Shown in pieces: positions 11,746-24,425 of a stretch of 64,000 bases of DNA (position 1 is its first letter; every line of letters begins with the position of its first letter). The DNA comes from Siderastrea radians (Eukaryota; Cnidaria; Anthozoa; Scleractinia; Rhizangiidae). The position numbers and the translations under genes are program-made. The stretch covers positions 8,041,866-8,105,865 of the forward strand of contig OZ024892.1 of the NCBI GenBank assembly GCA_964017195.1, written 5' to 3'. Below the pieces are notes generated by a model. The model ran no database searches. It was given only the letters and a program-made list of their open reading frames with translations, and was not told where the DNA came from.

Positions 11746-13270
11746 ACCAAATTTGAAAGTCCTCGCCTCACTGCTGTGATCTTAAGGGCTATCATTTTCA
11801 TCTGCACCGCCCCTTTTAGTTGAATTTGTGTCATAATGGCGAATCACTTTATCTCTTTTTTTTTCTTTTTCAAAAGGGATAATTAATAGTGCGCCAGTTG
11901 TTCTCAGCCGTAGTGGGTATATTCTTTCAGATCATGTCGAGCCGTTTCATTTTTCGTTTCTTTTTTGCTGTTGTTATACCGTTGCAGAAACAAAAGATGG
12001 TCCGTGAGATGTTCTCTGGGTTGGTTTTTGTCCAAAATGTAATTCTTACAAAATCTCCCAACGCTCGGCCGGGTAGACTATACGAAGACAAGAGAAGATA
12101 AAGGGGTACCCCTTTATCCTCTCTTGACGAAGACTACTATTAGAAAACGTCTTTTTAACTGAGTCCTTGGCAGGTAATCATCGATTTCACGAACTGTGTT
12201 CTAGCGCTTAACTAAGCTTGAAAGGAGGAAATTATGAAGACATCCTTGTCATGAAACATTGAAAATATGGAAATTATGAAGACAACTTTGTAATGAAACC
12301 TTGATAATTTGGAATAGTCTGGATAAGAATTTCAGCATTCCCTGAAATGGTTTGATGTACTTCTAACCAAGATTTGAGCAGAAATCACACTGGCCTCTAG
12401 TTGCTATCCGATATTTTTTCAAAACTTTGCAGACCCTGGAGTTTCAGAACGTTTATCTGATTTGTGCCCCATTATGCATAATTTCTAAATGTTGAAAGGA
12501 GTTCTGTAGGCGCAAAAATCTTAGCAACGCTAAGATGGGCCGCCTTTGGTTTCCGACGGATCCAAATATTTCCAAAGATCGTCCGAAAAAGGCCGAAGAC
12601 GAGGGCATTCCAACATAGGACAAGGTTACAGTTTTTAGCAGCGAATAATTATTCAATAATTCAATTACCGATTCACTAGTAGTCCCCGCTAAAATTAATT
12701 ATTTTTTGAAGACAAGCGTTGAAAGAAGTTAAAAATCCAAAGGATCACTAACTTAGCCTTATATTTGTAAGAAATTAAAGTACGCAAAGCAAGGCCATTT
12801 GGCTGCCAATAAATGTTGAAAAAAGCGACTAAATATTGACCAATTTATTGCACTGAGAACGAAAATATGGCATTTATTATTATAAATCAACTGACGCACT
12901 AAGGGTCAAACTTTTTGGAAAATTAACATGTTTGTCGTCGAGGTTTTCGTGTTTGCGATGTCACTGAAAAGTGACTAAGACTTGTTATCGTCTTCCGCCT
13001 CGGGAGAAGGAAGTACAAATCCTCTAGGTGTAGCTTGCATTTATAGCTTTATCGTTTCGAAGGCAACTTTTGGTATTTTTAACAAGCAAACAGGGCCAAA
13101 AGGTAACGTATTATGGATCAGCCCTTAATATCGGCCTTCTCAGGGTCAGTTTCTAATCGATCATATACCGCAGTGAGCTGTTCTTCTGAGCAGTAATTTT
13201 CGGTGTGGCCGCCATCGTTTTTTCAATAGTTCCCAATGTTAAATTGCAGCAAATTTGCTCGTGATTTTAG

Positions 13271-13701
13271 ACAGGGGCACCCAACTGAGTTCGTTACGGT
13301 AGAATATCTGTTTGGCGGGCCTAAATCGCCTGAGATATCAGGATTTAATTGCAGTAAAAACTAGAGAATTCTTTGACCAATATATATACAATAACATCAC
13401 CTTAGACTTTCGTAACAAGGGAACTGATTAATTCTCAGTTATTGTTTTCGGAGGAACAAGTATGTCGTTCAGAGTGTGAATATAAAGGTCAGCTAGCATT
13501 TTCGGACAGCCATTAGCAGCTCGGAAATTCGGCGGATAGGATTCCGTTTCCTAAAATTTTCTGCGGCCTTAAGTTTCAGCTAAAACGCCGAACAGATCAT
13601 TTTGTATAAGCTTACAAAAAACCTCTGAAACAATCTGAGAAACCGGAATATCACGGTTCAAGAATTTTGCTAAAATTTTCTTAATTGTTGGGTGCCCCTG
13701 T
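13271..13701. mobile_element. MITE with CAGGGGCACCCAAC terminal repeats
   Basis: The segment starts ACAGGGGCACCCAAC and ends GTTGGGTGCCCCTGT. Flanking TTTTAGa / TTTTAGg suggests a 7- to 8-bp target duplication with one change, and the CAGGGG start resembles hAT-type ends. The counterpart interval near 61.1 kb lacks it. No ORF inside. Confidence 0.5.
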
Positions 13702-13962
13702 TTTAGGTTGGAAGGACAACATTATTTCTACTCACCAGTCAGCAATTTTTTCGGGGAAATAAACCAGAGCTCATGCCTATGAGGTTTTTCGCTTGTTAAC
13801 AACTTTCATTGATATCCGAAAACAACTTAAGACGAAAACTGGCCCCTTGATTTGAAAGCCAATCACTTTTGTAGAAACTTAATTTCCACAAAATTTACCT
13901 GAATTAACCTTTATTTTTGTTAGTCTTGGTTGACAGGTTTCACTTCACAGCAGAGACGAATC

Positions 13963-16900
13963 ATGAATTTGCATCATTTTGCTCTTCTGCTGTTGTGGCT
14001 AACTTGCCAAGGAAAATGGGTAAGTTAAATAGCCATGTCTTGGAGTTAACTTACTTTTACAGAACAGCGATTATATTAAGTAACTAATTCCCTCTGCAAA
14101 ACCAATTTTTTAAATTTTCAATCGATGTTTTACGCAAACAATCCCCTTAATTATAGATACATTGTTGGCCAAGTCGATTGAGGTCTTGTTAAGGCCACGT
14201 CACCAAAACACACGCGCACATACATTCACAATACTTTCACCAATGTAGAATGATTTGTTACCCCTGTGTAACTATTCGTGCCGTGACAAATGTTCCTCTT
14301 ACCCTCTACCACAGGGAAATTTTGCCGGTACTTTGCTTTCACCGAAGATTCAAACTTACCGCGAGTGCCGTCATCGGAAATTTTGAATTTCCCTCGTGCA
14401 TTAGCTGGTCATTGTTTTCGCCGCTCTCAAAAATGACCAAATATGGCCAGTTTCTCACCAGTAAACAATACCTATTGTTTTCGAATTTGATCCTCTTTTC
14501 TTGATACGGTCAGATTATATATCACAAACCCGCTTGTCAATAAAAGGCCAGTTCCGTCCTCGCTTGTGGTGTCCGCATTGTAATCGGTGGTCGGTAACAT
14601 TTCGCATTTCCCTAAATGAAGAAATTTCTTATTCTTATGAGTTATACTCTCTCATATACGCGCATGTGTGGAAGCTCACCACACGCGTGTCACGTTTCCA
14701 CACGACAGGCGATTTTCGCGCACGTTCGCATGTTCTTGTGTATGAGAGAGTATAACTCATAAGAATAAGAATGAGACTACGAACAATATGTACAAACCCG
14801 CGCAAACGTTGTGTGGAAACGTGACACGCGTGTGGTGAACTCCCACACACACGCGTGTTTGTTGCTCGTAGTTTTATTCAGTTTAGGATAAGGTACACTG
14901 ATGAAGCGACAGCAGTAGTCTATTAGCGCGTGTAATCATGTTCAAAGGAAATGCATACTTCGCCCAATAAGCTACTTTTAATTCCTTTTTTTACTTCTCC
15001 AGTTCCTTTACCTATCCACAAACGTCATTCTACCCTTTCCATTTTTTATTCCCATGCTCGATTTATCGCTTTCCTGCCCGCTTCCTCTCTCGAACTTTCG
15101 CCTCCTTGCATCTTTGCTAGCTACATTTTTTCCTTTTGGCTTCTAAGCTAGCTCCTTTAGTATTCCTTTTCACGTTTTCTCTCTTCCTCGCTGGCTCGCT
15201 TCCTCATTTGAAATTTCAGTTTTTTGGCTCTTACTAGCTTCCCTCAACTCTTTTACTTGCTTTCAGTCTTCGCTCATTTACGTCGTCTAATTTGAATTTA
15301 TAACCCACTTCTAAATCCTAATGTTTTTGCTCGCTTGCTTGTATAATCAATGTTCTTTTTCTTCTTTGCGTCAATGTACTTCCTTGTATCGGTTTTGTCT
15401 TGTCTCCTACCTTGCTATCCCACTTCCTTTGTTCCTTTCTTCAAGTCAAGAGTACATTTTGAGTATACTAGCTTAGCATTGTGAATACTGTCACATTTTC
15501 TGTGCAGTGTGCTGGAAATGAGGCAGACCTGTTTTAAGCAATTTTATTCTCTGCAGGTAGTTCATGGATGTTCCCCGAATTGTACCGTAATCGAACCTGG
15601 TGGTAAGCAAGATATGTTTGCGTCACCTTCGTATTTATAACTATTTCTCAGTACCTATAGCCCCAGCTATTCCTTAAACTTATATTAAACTTATCTAATG
15701 GATAATTTTGTTTTTTTGGTTCGTTTGTTTGTTTTTTCGATTGTTTGCTTGGTTTTTCCTGGGAATACAGCCGGTGGACTTGAATGTGACGGTGCAACAA
15801 TCAATTTGTGTAAGAAGTATTCGCCATCTTGGAAAGCAGCTCGAATCGACTGGGATCAGTTGCAACTGTCTGGTTGTAAGGAAGGACAGCCTCAAGCAGG
15901 CGACCAGATGTTGTTGTTTGTGAGCCGCGGGAAGCTGTACAACTACGGAAAGTACGAGATAGTGACCATCAAGTTGGTGAACTCGACAATTGACAAAAAA
16001 GAATAAGAAAGTCCACAGCTCTACCCTTGCACTAAACGTTTCATGGTACGTGACCAAAACTAATGAAAACAACTCCAACTAGCACCACAGGAAAAATCTT
16101 AAAATCCTGTTGAGGATCATCAAGTCGCTTGTTATGCCAGTGGGTGCTCCTTTGGCTATCGAGGTGCTACAGAGTTTCCAATTTTGCCTCTCTGCTAAAA
16201 GCTTTTTCCAAATCTCTCTACCGTCAAGAATCCATGTGAGATCTCTGTGATGATTCTTGGTTTAATTCGACCATGCAGACGCTCACGTGCACTTATTTAG
16301 TTATCAAACAGCAACCACCACAAATTTTGAGTTTTTCTGAAAACTAGACTTGGTTTCTTCGTCTGCTTAATTTTCGTATACTTGTTCACTGCAACTTTAG
16401 TAAGGCGATCTTAACTGTAAGACGTCCAAATGGATTTTCACCTGGGACTCCCGCCAGCTCAACTAAATACCTCTCCCTATAAACCTCTGTTAAATTTTAG
16501 GTGATTCGAGTTGCAGATTCATTACTTTTATAGTATTCTGTTAGGTATCTGGCACATTTATTGATTTAGTCAAAGGCAAAGCACCAGGGACTCATCTTAC
16601 AGACGAAAAATGGAACTGCCAATCCCCCTCCCCCCCCCCCCCCGCTTTCGTTGACACTCGAATTAGTCGCAGCGACACAACTCCAATGAGATTTACAAAT
16701 GATATCCCAAAAAAGATGTGGGGAGAACTGACTCCAAGGTTCACGTAGTATACTAAGCAAGGCCGCGTCGAAAAAACCTCTATAAGCAACATTAAACCTA
16801 TGCAAGTTGAAAGTGGTATTTAGTGGTTCAAGATAAAGCCTTAATGCTCTATTTTCATTTTATTGGCTTTTTTTATAGGGCACCTGTCTGCCATGTCACC

Positions 16901-17585
16901 TTGGTGCAGCCAATCAGCTTCTTTCTGACGAGAGACCAACACACTTGCGTGATCGCCCAAACGATACCGTTTTTTGGTAAAGTGTCGTTACGCAACAAAT
17001 GCATCTTGACATGTGAAGAGCAAAAAGATGGACTCGGAGGAATCTTGGCTTTCAGGACCAGAAGCTTATCTATAGATAAGACCTCCAAAATAGACATGTC
17101 TGGAAAAGGTAATTACATGACACATGAGTTGAATTTCTTTCTGAAAGCGTTAAACGTGGACTGTCAAACTTTACTTAAAACCAGTTTTTTAACTGTAGGT
17201 AACTTGAATTATTAGAAAACGTCAATCTAATTACAATAAGTAAGCTTCTATGGCTTCACTTTTTGGGTTCACCTTGTTTCATAAGTTCGTTATTTGCTTT
17301 TTCGTTTATTTTCCCCGCGAACCTCAACCATGCATGAAGTTTGTAGTGTCAAGTTTAATTTTAAGCGTTCATCAACAAAAGAGCTTGTGACTTGCTTTTT
17401 AGGATTTCTGGGAGGTGATGGAGGCAATAACCGAGGGGGTGGAGGACATGGCGGAGAAACGTTCTTTTGTCCCGTGCAAGAACCAAATATGGGGAAAGGA
17501 GGAGACATTTCGGGTGCCGCATGGGCAAAGAACAAGAATGGAATCGGAGGAGGAGGGGCTGGGGATGGACCTTCTGGTACAGTTG
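13963..17585 (+). pseudogene. Secreted glycine-rich protein, copy B, exons 1-5 (probably broken)
   Basis: Exon 1 (13963-14019) starts at an ATG and encodes a 19-residue hydrophobic signal peptide (MNLHHFALLLLWLTCQGKW). Exon 2 is 15557-15602, exon 3 15771-16002, exon 4 16879-17108 and exon 5 17403-17585. Exons 2-4 encode a non-repetitive Cys-containing N-terminal region, and exon 5 begins the Gly-rich part. All borders are GT..AG except the exon 3 donor. Copy C reads GG|GTAAG there (donor at 63341), whereas copy B reads GA|ATAAG, which loses the donor and creates an in-frame TAA at 16004-16006. Without a cryptic donor the product would end after about 113 residues. Exons 6-11 follow after a 27.5-kb intron. 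Role unknown; secretion is inferred from the signal peptide. Confidence 0.6.
14628..14870. repeat. Inverted repeat in intron 1 of copy B
   Basis: TTCTTATGAGTTATACTCTC near 14630 is matched by its complement near 14745-14770. A second pair, around ACGCGTGTCACGTTTCCACA, is inverted near 14690 and 14820. Copy C keeps related but diverged sequence near 61810-62030. It may be one old MITE with internal rearrangement. Confidence 0.45.
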
Positions 17586-18016
17586 GTAAGCAGTCTTAAG
17601 GACCCACTGTCAATACAGAACCTTTCACAGCTTGCATAAAAATAGAGCATGTACCAAGAAATTTGAAACAAACATCTCCTTTATACACCTTTTTTCTGCC
17701 CTGTAAGCTCCTATAAATGTCTTGACATGGGTACAAGGCTCACGTTTTTGGTCCGCGTACTTTGATTCTATCTCAGGACGCATGTCGTCCCTTTCAATTA
17801 AACATAGTTGACGTTAGTAGTAACGGGCATTTCTGCTGATATTGCGATACAAAAACAACTGAAGTTTTACCTACTTCTTTCTGGCACAGAGGAGTAACAG
17901 CACAACCTGTTTACAGCAAAGATAGCAACGATTGCATGCACAAATAATTCTCATTCGCCAGTTTGTTTATTGTTTGTTTGATAGTTATCATTAAATCGAG
18001 AAGTCCACAAAACTGC

Positions 18017-18115
<99 letters not shown>

Positions 18116-18119
18116 CACC

Positions 18120-18185
<66 letters not shown>

Positions 18186-21170
18186 GTTGCTGCTGCTGCT
18201 GCTGCTACTACTACTATTACTACTAATATATAGATTTAGCCAAGCCTAAAAGCGAAGCTCCACATTTTTTTCGCTAGTTCTCATTGACCTCTGAAACTAC
18301 TCTCACTGAAGGCGGCGTAAGTTTTCAAGGGGAATAACTCGTAAACTCCAATTGCAAAAATGCTGTTTCTAGGTAACCTCCTTTTTGTCTGACCTCACTG
18401 AAAGTCGAAATTTCGCGTTATGGTTTCCTTTTGCTCTTTTTCGTTTGGCTAGATTGCCACCTGGCCATTTATGTCAAAATCGGTTACTCGTTTGCTTCAG
18501 TGCCAGTTTAGTCGACCCGGATTTCAATCCATCTGTTGCTGCAGTATATAACAGCTACTGACAATTTTCCAGACTGAGAGGAAGTAAGTTTTCTTTTGAT
18601 ATTTTATAGACCATCGACGTGGTTCTTAGGTGCCGTTTGTGTTTTTCTTCCAAGAAATTGCTGCACAATTTGCTTACTTCTAATCACTGAAGGACAAAAT
18701 AATTACAAATTAAAGGCCAGGAAAATGAAAGGTTTTTCATCAGTCTCCCTTCCCCCTTAAAGAAAATACCACATGCATGCGGAAAAGGGCAACGTGAAGT
18801 TAAAAATAGCAGTGATTACCTAATTTTATTGCAAAAGATCAGAATACAATACTGCTCCCGAGTGTCTGATCGACTGAAACTGCCGGTTTCATTTTAGGTT
18901 AAACGTTGGCTATATCTAAAACTAAACAGGTACTTTGCATCGACGTTATCCTCTATACAGTGTCTTTCTATGTGTTAAAAATCTAAAAACACTCGAATGA
19001 CTTTGATTCTGAAAGCATTCTAAAAGCGATCATAGAACTGATTTTTCTACTCGTGAATTGTTCTGCGTTTTTATCCTGGTCCTCCTAGCGCTCTTAAATT
19101 TCAAGATATTGCAGTGCATTTGTGGATTGTTAAGACGAAATTGAAACCTCTCTTTCATACTTATTGGCCCGTAAAATACATAACAATTTAATTGTGCAGT
19201 TATTCGCCTAAAAGGTGAAAAACAACATGGGAAAACAAGCGGACTGCTGAGTAAATAGCAAGTTGACTTATTTTTCTTCAAGAAGAAGACCTCAGCACGG
19301 CTTTCACCGACAGCTCTACTTGTAGCCTCTTTTGAAAGCTCAGTTCTAAGTTCACTAACGGTACTTGTTAAACTACAATGGCTCTAATGAACCGCTTAGG
19401 TAGCTCCCTGAAGCGACTCGACAGCCGGACTTTTTAATGTAAACACGCATTTCTCACTTATTCCTATGCATCCCTCTGGCTGTTTAGTTCTGTCAACCAT
19501 GAAACATTTTTGCCCAAATAAATAATGTTGTCCCGGCATCAACCAGTTTACTGACAAAAATTACCCAAAAATGTTTTCCGAAACTTTCAAGCACTTGTAA
19601 AATGATAGAGAGAAAATGGCACAACTTTTTCGCCCACGAAGTATTATTCGGGCGCTTTCACTGGAACACACACTGAACTAATTTTAGGAAGCTTTTATAT
19701 TTTTTTCATTCCGATCTGTAACTAGACAAGACAAGCTGAAATGGTTTAGAGGTTAAAAACAAAATGAACACGAAAACCTGCTTCACTGAACTCACTCAAT
19801 GAAATGTTTAAATTTAGTCGCTAAATTAGGACAGAAATGCCATTCACTTCAAATAAAGAAACTAAAAAATATAACAATATAAGGAAGATAAAATATTCCA
19901 CAACTGAAATAAAATACACCAGATGGGAAAAAAGAATTGCTCAAAGAAAAAAAATTGAGAATTCGGCACGGCTAAACTTCAAAAAACGCACATATCAAAA
20001 CACTTACTTTTTTTTATCAGAATATAATGCTCATTCATGAAAATTCCTTGAATGAACAAACACAGAAGAAGGGACTAGGAACCTTCAGAAATATGAAATT
20101 TTATTCAGATAAGCACTTTTTTGCCTAGGAAAGCAAAAAGCATTCAATTAATTTTCCCCTAAATCGAGTGAAGTTACTCGCAAGCAATTCCTTTCGAAGC
20201 AGGTTTCAAGGCTATTTTGAACACGTTTTTCAAACATTTCAAGAAAATTACTGTAAACATGTAAAGTCACTCAATTAATTAAAAACTTCTAGGACAATAA
20301 AATCCACAATTGCCCAAAGAGACGGACCCGACAGTCAAAATTCAAAACAATCTTTTGGCCGAAATCACCGAAGTGATGCTTGTGCAAATTAGATCAGTGC
20401 TGTTGTGTTGACAGTCCCTCACTGTGCTTTGACGAAATGTTCTGAGTAAACAAACACAAAATAATGGTCAGAGAAATCAGTTTTGAAAAAGTTTATTCGA
20501 AAACCCATCAGTTTATACTTATTAAAATGAAATTTGCGTCACATTTTCTTCCTCACTCCACGCATGTAAAATCGGCTAAGCACAAAATATTCAAGACTAC
20601 ATCTATCTGAAATCTGAGCCCGTTTTCTAACAGTTTTTTCAACGTCAACATAAATAAATCATAAACGACACAGATCTAATGACATAAACTAAATTCCCAT
20701 TTCAAATCGTAATTTCTTTGACCGTTATGCTCAAAATCATGTAAGTTAAATCCTTGAAAAATTTCACTTACTCGACTGTGTTTCGGAACAGGACAATCTT
20801 TCCGCCACGAAGCCGGAAAACAAAGATGAATCTGGAGGGCAATTTTCGTAACTTGAACTTCTCGCCTTCCACCACAAAGACAACTGAATATTCCTTTGAA
20901 CTGTTTCTTTCCATTTTATATAATTATAATATAAATGGACTTAACATGAAAAATGCAAAGCTCACGTCTGCCCCGTGAAAAGACTTTAACGTGATTCCTC
21001 GCACATCACTGGCTAGAAGCTGGGAGAAAATTGATCCATATAAGAATGTCATGTAATGCGACGTACGGAGGCACGGCGCACGCGCCCGCGAGTCATTCTG
21101 CTTGCCATGACCATGAAAAATTACCAGCATGGTTCTTATAGTATAGGTATGGAGCTCCGCTTGGAAGCTC
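17586..21170. other. First part of the giant intron 5 of copy B, no gene seen
   Basis: AT-rich DNA with stops in all frames between the exon 5 donor and the LINE. The open frames in it are short, carry no recognisable motif and cannot be checked against a second copy, because this intron is outside the window in copies A and C. The only structured feature is the microsatellite at 18016-18226. Confidence 0.5.
18016..18226. repeat. Palindromic AGT/ACT microsatellite
   Basis: About fifteen AGT units switch at 18063 to ACT units, which continue with a CCA-type block and a TGC block to about 18226. The two arms are reverse complements of each other, so the tract can fold into a long perfect hairpin. 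Confidence 0.85.
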
Positions 21171-21171
21171 A

Positions 21172-21172
<1 letters not shown>

Positions 21173-21215
<43 letters not shown>

Positions 21216-21290
21216 AATTACTACCACTACTGCTGCTACTACTACTATGACTACTACTGCTGTTACTACTACCACTACTACTTTGCGAAA
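21173..21290. repeat. CTA trinucleotide microsatellite at the LINE 5' side
   Basis: (CTA)n followed by imperfect ACT/GCT units immediately precedes the first recognisable LINE coding sequence. It is open by composition and not itself coding. Confidence 0.75.
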
Positions 21291-22390
21291 CACAGTCGGA
21301 AACTTAGAAGCCGAATTTACACAGTTTAAGATAACACACACGGGTAATATTGAACAACTAAAGGACAAAACTGTCCAGCAAGACCATCTTCTCAAAGTAC
21401 TAAAAACAACCCTAGGAGGTTTTGCTGATGACTTGCTTTGGCAAACATTAACAAGCTACTAAATGAACAATTACAAAAACACGCCGCTCTTGTCACAAAA
21501 TTACAGGACGAAAACCAGGCGTTACAGAAGAAACGCGTAAAAATACCGGAAGATAATGTAGCCACGAAAAGAAAACAAAGCCTACTGGAAGCAGAAGTCT
21601 TGTTTCTCAAAGATCAGGTTAAAGCCCGTTTGGAGAAATTGAATGTACACCCACCGGAAAAAGCCATTACGACAGATACGTGGCGCCAGACTTCCCCTCG
21701 CGTAGAGGTCGACAGCATAATTTGCGCAACGAATAAAGAATGTGAAAATCCGACTTCTACACCGGCATGCACCCAATGGAAAGATGACGAATTACTCGTT
21801 GTGAATCTACTAACATCTAACTCTTTCTATCCCCTCCAAGAACCCCCCACGTAACCTCTTGAAAATGGCATACAAGGCATTAAGGCAAAACAGCTAATCC
21901 CCAACACGCTACTACGTCCTCTGCTAGCAACAACAACACTCGTTCTAATGAAATGATTTTCCTGTGTGATTCCAATGGAAATGTTTTGGACACAAAGCAA
22001 ATGTTTTCATCGAAACACGAAGTCAAGTACATCAGAGCACAACTGATTGAACAAGCAAGAGCCTACTTACAAAATGACGTTCGCAGTCCTCCTCAACTGA
22101 TCATACTGAGAGACACTTATCTCTGAGGCTTCCACGAAATTCCCATCAAGCAAGATATTTTTCCCAACACTTCTTCCCCGCAACGACATCCCAACACCGA
22201 TAATCACCTCAATAAATGATCGATTAATTAATAGCTACTCAAGACTACCCAACGTACAGTTCATTAAACACGACAACCTGTTCGCGAATCAACACAATAT
22301 TGTCCACGATAACAAGCACATTCTTAAACGACACATAGAGCTTTTCGCCAAAAATCTGAAAGACGCCATTCACGGCCGTATCCAACCAAG
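21250..22390 (+). pseudogene. LINE ORF1-like: coiled coil plus SGNH/GDSL-type esterase
   Basis: A charged, Leu/Gln/Lys-rich coiled-coil region spans about 21290-21640, with one frame change near 21440. It is followed by a degraded SGNH-hydrolase-like domain. Its block I is the IFLCDSNGN segment near 21950. The C-terminal block is an HDNKHI segment near 22305, matching the catalytic Asp-x-x-His pattern. Esterase domains of this kind are known in ORF1 proteins of CR1/L2-type LINEs. Stops and shifts break the frame near 22120 and 22220. Confidence 0.55.
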
Positions 22391-22835
22391 AACGGCAGCA
22401 TCTTCAAATGCCCCGCCAATCCAAAGAGCATCTCCAAATCAACCGGCATCTCCCCAAGGTCCCACTACAGTGTTGCGGCATGCCCCATACAGCAATGCTG
22501 TCAAGAACACACTACCCTGGCCTTACCACCTTCAAACGCAGCCTCCCCCCATATCACTTGCCACACCACAACTACAGCAACGGATACCCCCAGGACCACA
22601 TCATATGCGTATCCAAACGCACCGCATCAAACGCTTGCGCACGCTGAAAAAAATGGAAACTGCCCGTGAAGAGACACCAATACCTCAGGAAATCATATCC
22701 TTTCTAAGATTTGTAAAATCATTTCTATAATTAACCAAGCAACCTGATTTATACCAGTATAATGAGTAAGAAATTTAGCAATCTATCATTGGTACCAAAG
22801 ATCACCCTGATATTTCAAGCAACCTGTCTTTTTGT

Positions 22836-23640
22836 GCTTGGAATATCAAGGGACTTACAAATACCTTGGAAACAAGTTAAAAGTATTGATTTTTTTTTAG
22901 CGTTATTGATAATTCTGATTTTATAGTACTAACCGAAATTGGCAATTGCTCCGATTTGGAAATAGCCGGATATAAATCTTTTGTTCAATGTTCCACTCCT
23001 AGCCAGTCGAGAAAAGGTGGTCGGAACTCTGGAGGAATAGCTTTATTTTACAAAAACAAACTCCAAAAAAATATTTCAATCACGAAAACAACTCAAAATG
23101 TTTTATGGCTCAAAATCAAGAAAAGTTTCTTAAATTCGGTGAAGGATATTTACGTTTGCGGAGTGTATATACCTCCGTGTAACTCAGAATATTTCGATCT
23201 CGAAATTTTTGATCAGCTAGAGCAAGACATAGTACACTTTTCTACAACAGGGCCAGTAATTCGTATGGAGGACTTTAATTCAAGATCCGGAAAATACTCC
23301 GATACTGTCTCACAAGAGGGAAACAGCATAATTATTAATGATCAGTCGGAATCAGCTTTTCAGCCAGCCCAAAGAAATAGTTTTGATAATGTATTAAATA
23401 GTCATGGAAAAAACTATTAGAAATTTGCAAAAACTTCGATCTAAGAATAGTTAATGGCAGAGTTAATGGAGATACCCTAGGCAGACCCACTTTTCATGGA
23501 AAAAACGGGACAAGCGTTATTCAGTTACATAATATGCGATCAGTGCACATTTCTAATCATTGCCAATTTTGTTGTTAAACAGCCGTCCTACTTGTCGGAC
23601 CACAGTGCCATCGTAGCATGGTTGAATCTAAACACCAGCT
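22836..23640 (+). pseudogene. LINE endonuclease domain (exonuclease-endonuclease-phosphatase fold)
   Basis: Recognisable APE-type endonuclease blocks appear in order: AWNIKGL near 22840, VLTEIG near 22925, GGIALFYK near 23030, CGVYIPPCNSEY near 23155, and a degenerate GDFN-type catalytic block reading MEDFNSRSG near 23265. A region matching the usual GDTLGRPTFHG...HISNH segment follows near 23470. The first catalytic Gly-Asp is Met-Glu here. At least three frame interruptions occur (near 22885, 23418 and 23570). The domain nicks target DNA in intact LINEs. Confidence 0.65.
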
Positions 23641-24115
23641 TACCAGCAAGCGAAACCCAAACTTCAAACTCCGCCAGTAGATTAATAAGTCTGCCACGCC
23701 AGTTTTGCTGGGAAAATGACTCTTACTTAAAATTCAGAAACGCATTACGTACGGAACCAATCCAAATTCTAATCAGAGAATGTATGGAACGAAACGCTGA
23801 AGATGTAAATGTGTCGTTGGACGATGCTGTGAACATTCTAACTGCGACATCAAAAATCTGCCTCAAGATTAAAACCAAAAGATCTCGTAAACGTATTAGG
23901 ATAACATCTAACAAAAAATGGTTTGTCCGTGAATGTCGACTGAAAAGACACGAATTACGAAAACTATCAAATCAAATTAAAAACATCGCGATCCCCTTAA
24001 CTCTGAGTTACGGGAGAAATTTCACAAAACTCTGAATGATTATCAAAAGCTCCTTGACTCAAAAAGGAAAGAATTTCAGAAAGAAAAACTCTGCAACTCG
24101 ACGAGCTAGCATTAA

Positions 24116-24421
24116 CCCTCGGACTTACAAGCAAAGTAAAATACGATATAATTAAACACTTTACTGCTTTTTGTATGCAATTTCTGCTTTTTTCATCTAA
24201 AAAAGGCGAAAAACACAGTTTTACCCAAAAATGGCTTGACCACCTGCTACTTATGACGTCATATCTCGTTACCATAGCAACCGATTCTCACCAAACTTGC
24301 CTGAAAATGTGTCTAAGGAATATGCCTACAGCTACTGAAAACAGCAGGTGCTGACATAAAAAAGCGTCTTGGAAAAATTGAAGAAAAACCTTACGGTCAC
24401 CCCCTCTTGTACGTCCGAGGG
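24116..24421. mobile_element. TTAA-flanked MITE inside the LINE
   Basis: The ends are inverted CCCTCGGAC-TACAAG repeats, and exact TTAA copies flank them (24112-24115 and 24422-24425). LINE coding sequence resumes directly at the right flank. The TTAA target and the lack of any ORF indicate a non-autonomous piggyBac- or Kolobok-type element that inserted after the LINE. Confidence 0.75.
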
Positions 24422-24425
24422 TTAA

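Larger units (their letters stand above)
10042..13962. other. Intergenic DNA between copies A and B without recognised genes
   Basis: This stretch is co-linear with 52214-61362 apart from insertions on either side. At 10379-10392 it carries CCCTGCTAGCAGAG, the same terminal sequence as the Mutator-like element at 25605, followed by a similar CTCCTTT-GTAT segment. The counterpart in the next interval is at 52577-52590, so this family fragment predates the duplication. Other than a trinucleotide repeat and one MITE (listed separately), no conserved frame was found. Confidence 0.5.

Noticed and set aside
11530..11834. Overlapping open frames rich in Ser, Ile or Met
   Set aside because: They arise from the trinucleotide microsatellite and are open on both strands by composition.
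14951..15151. Plus-strand frame rich in Ser and Phe in intron 1 of copy B
   Set aside because: The pyrimidine-rich intron stretch gives stop-poor frames, and copy C does not preserve it.
19970..19985. GAATTCGGCACG-like string recalling a cDNA-library adaptor
   Set aside because: Only a short chance match in AT-rich DNA, with no vector sequence around it.
21093..21395. Val-rich minus-strand frame
   Set aside because: It is the complement of the CTA repeat, not a gene.
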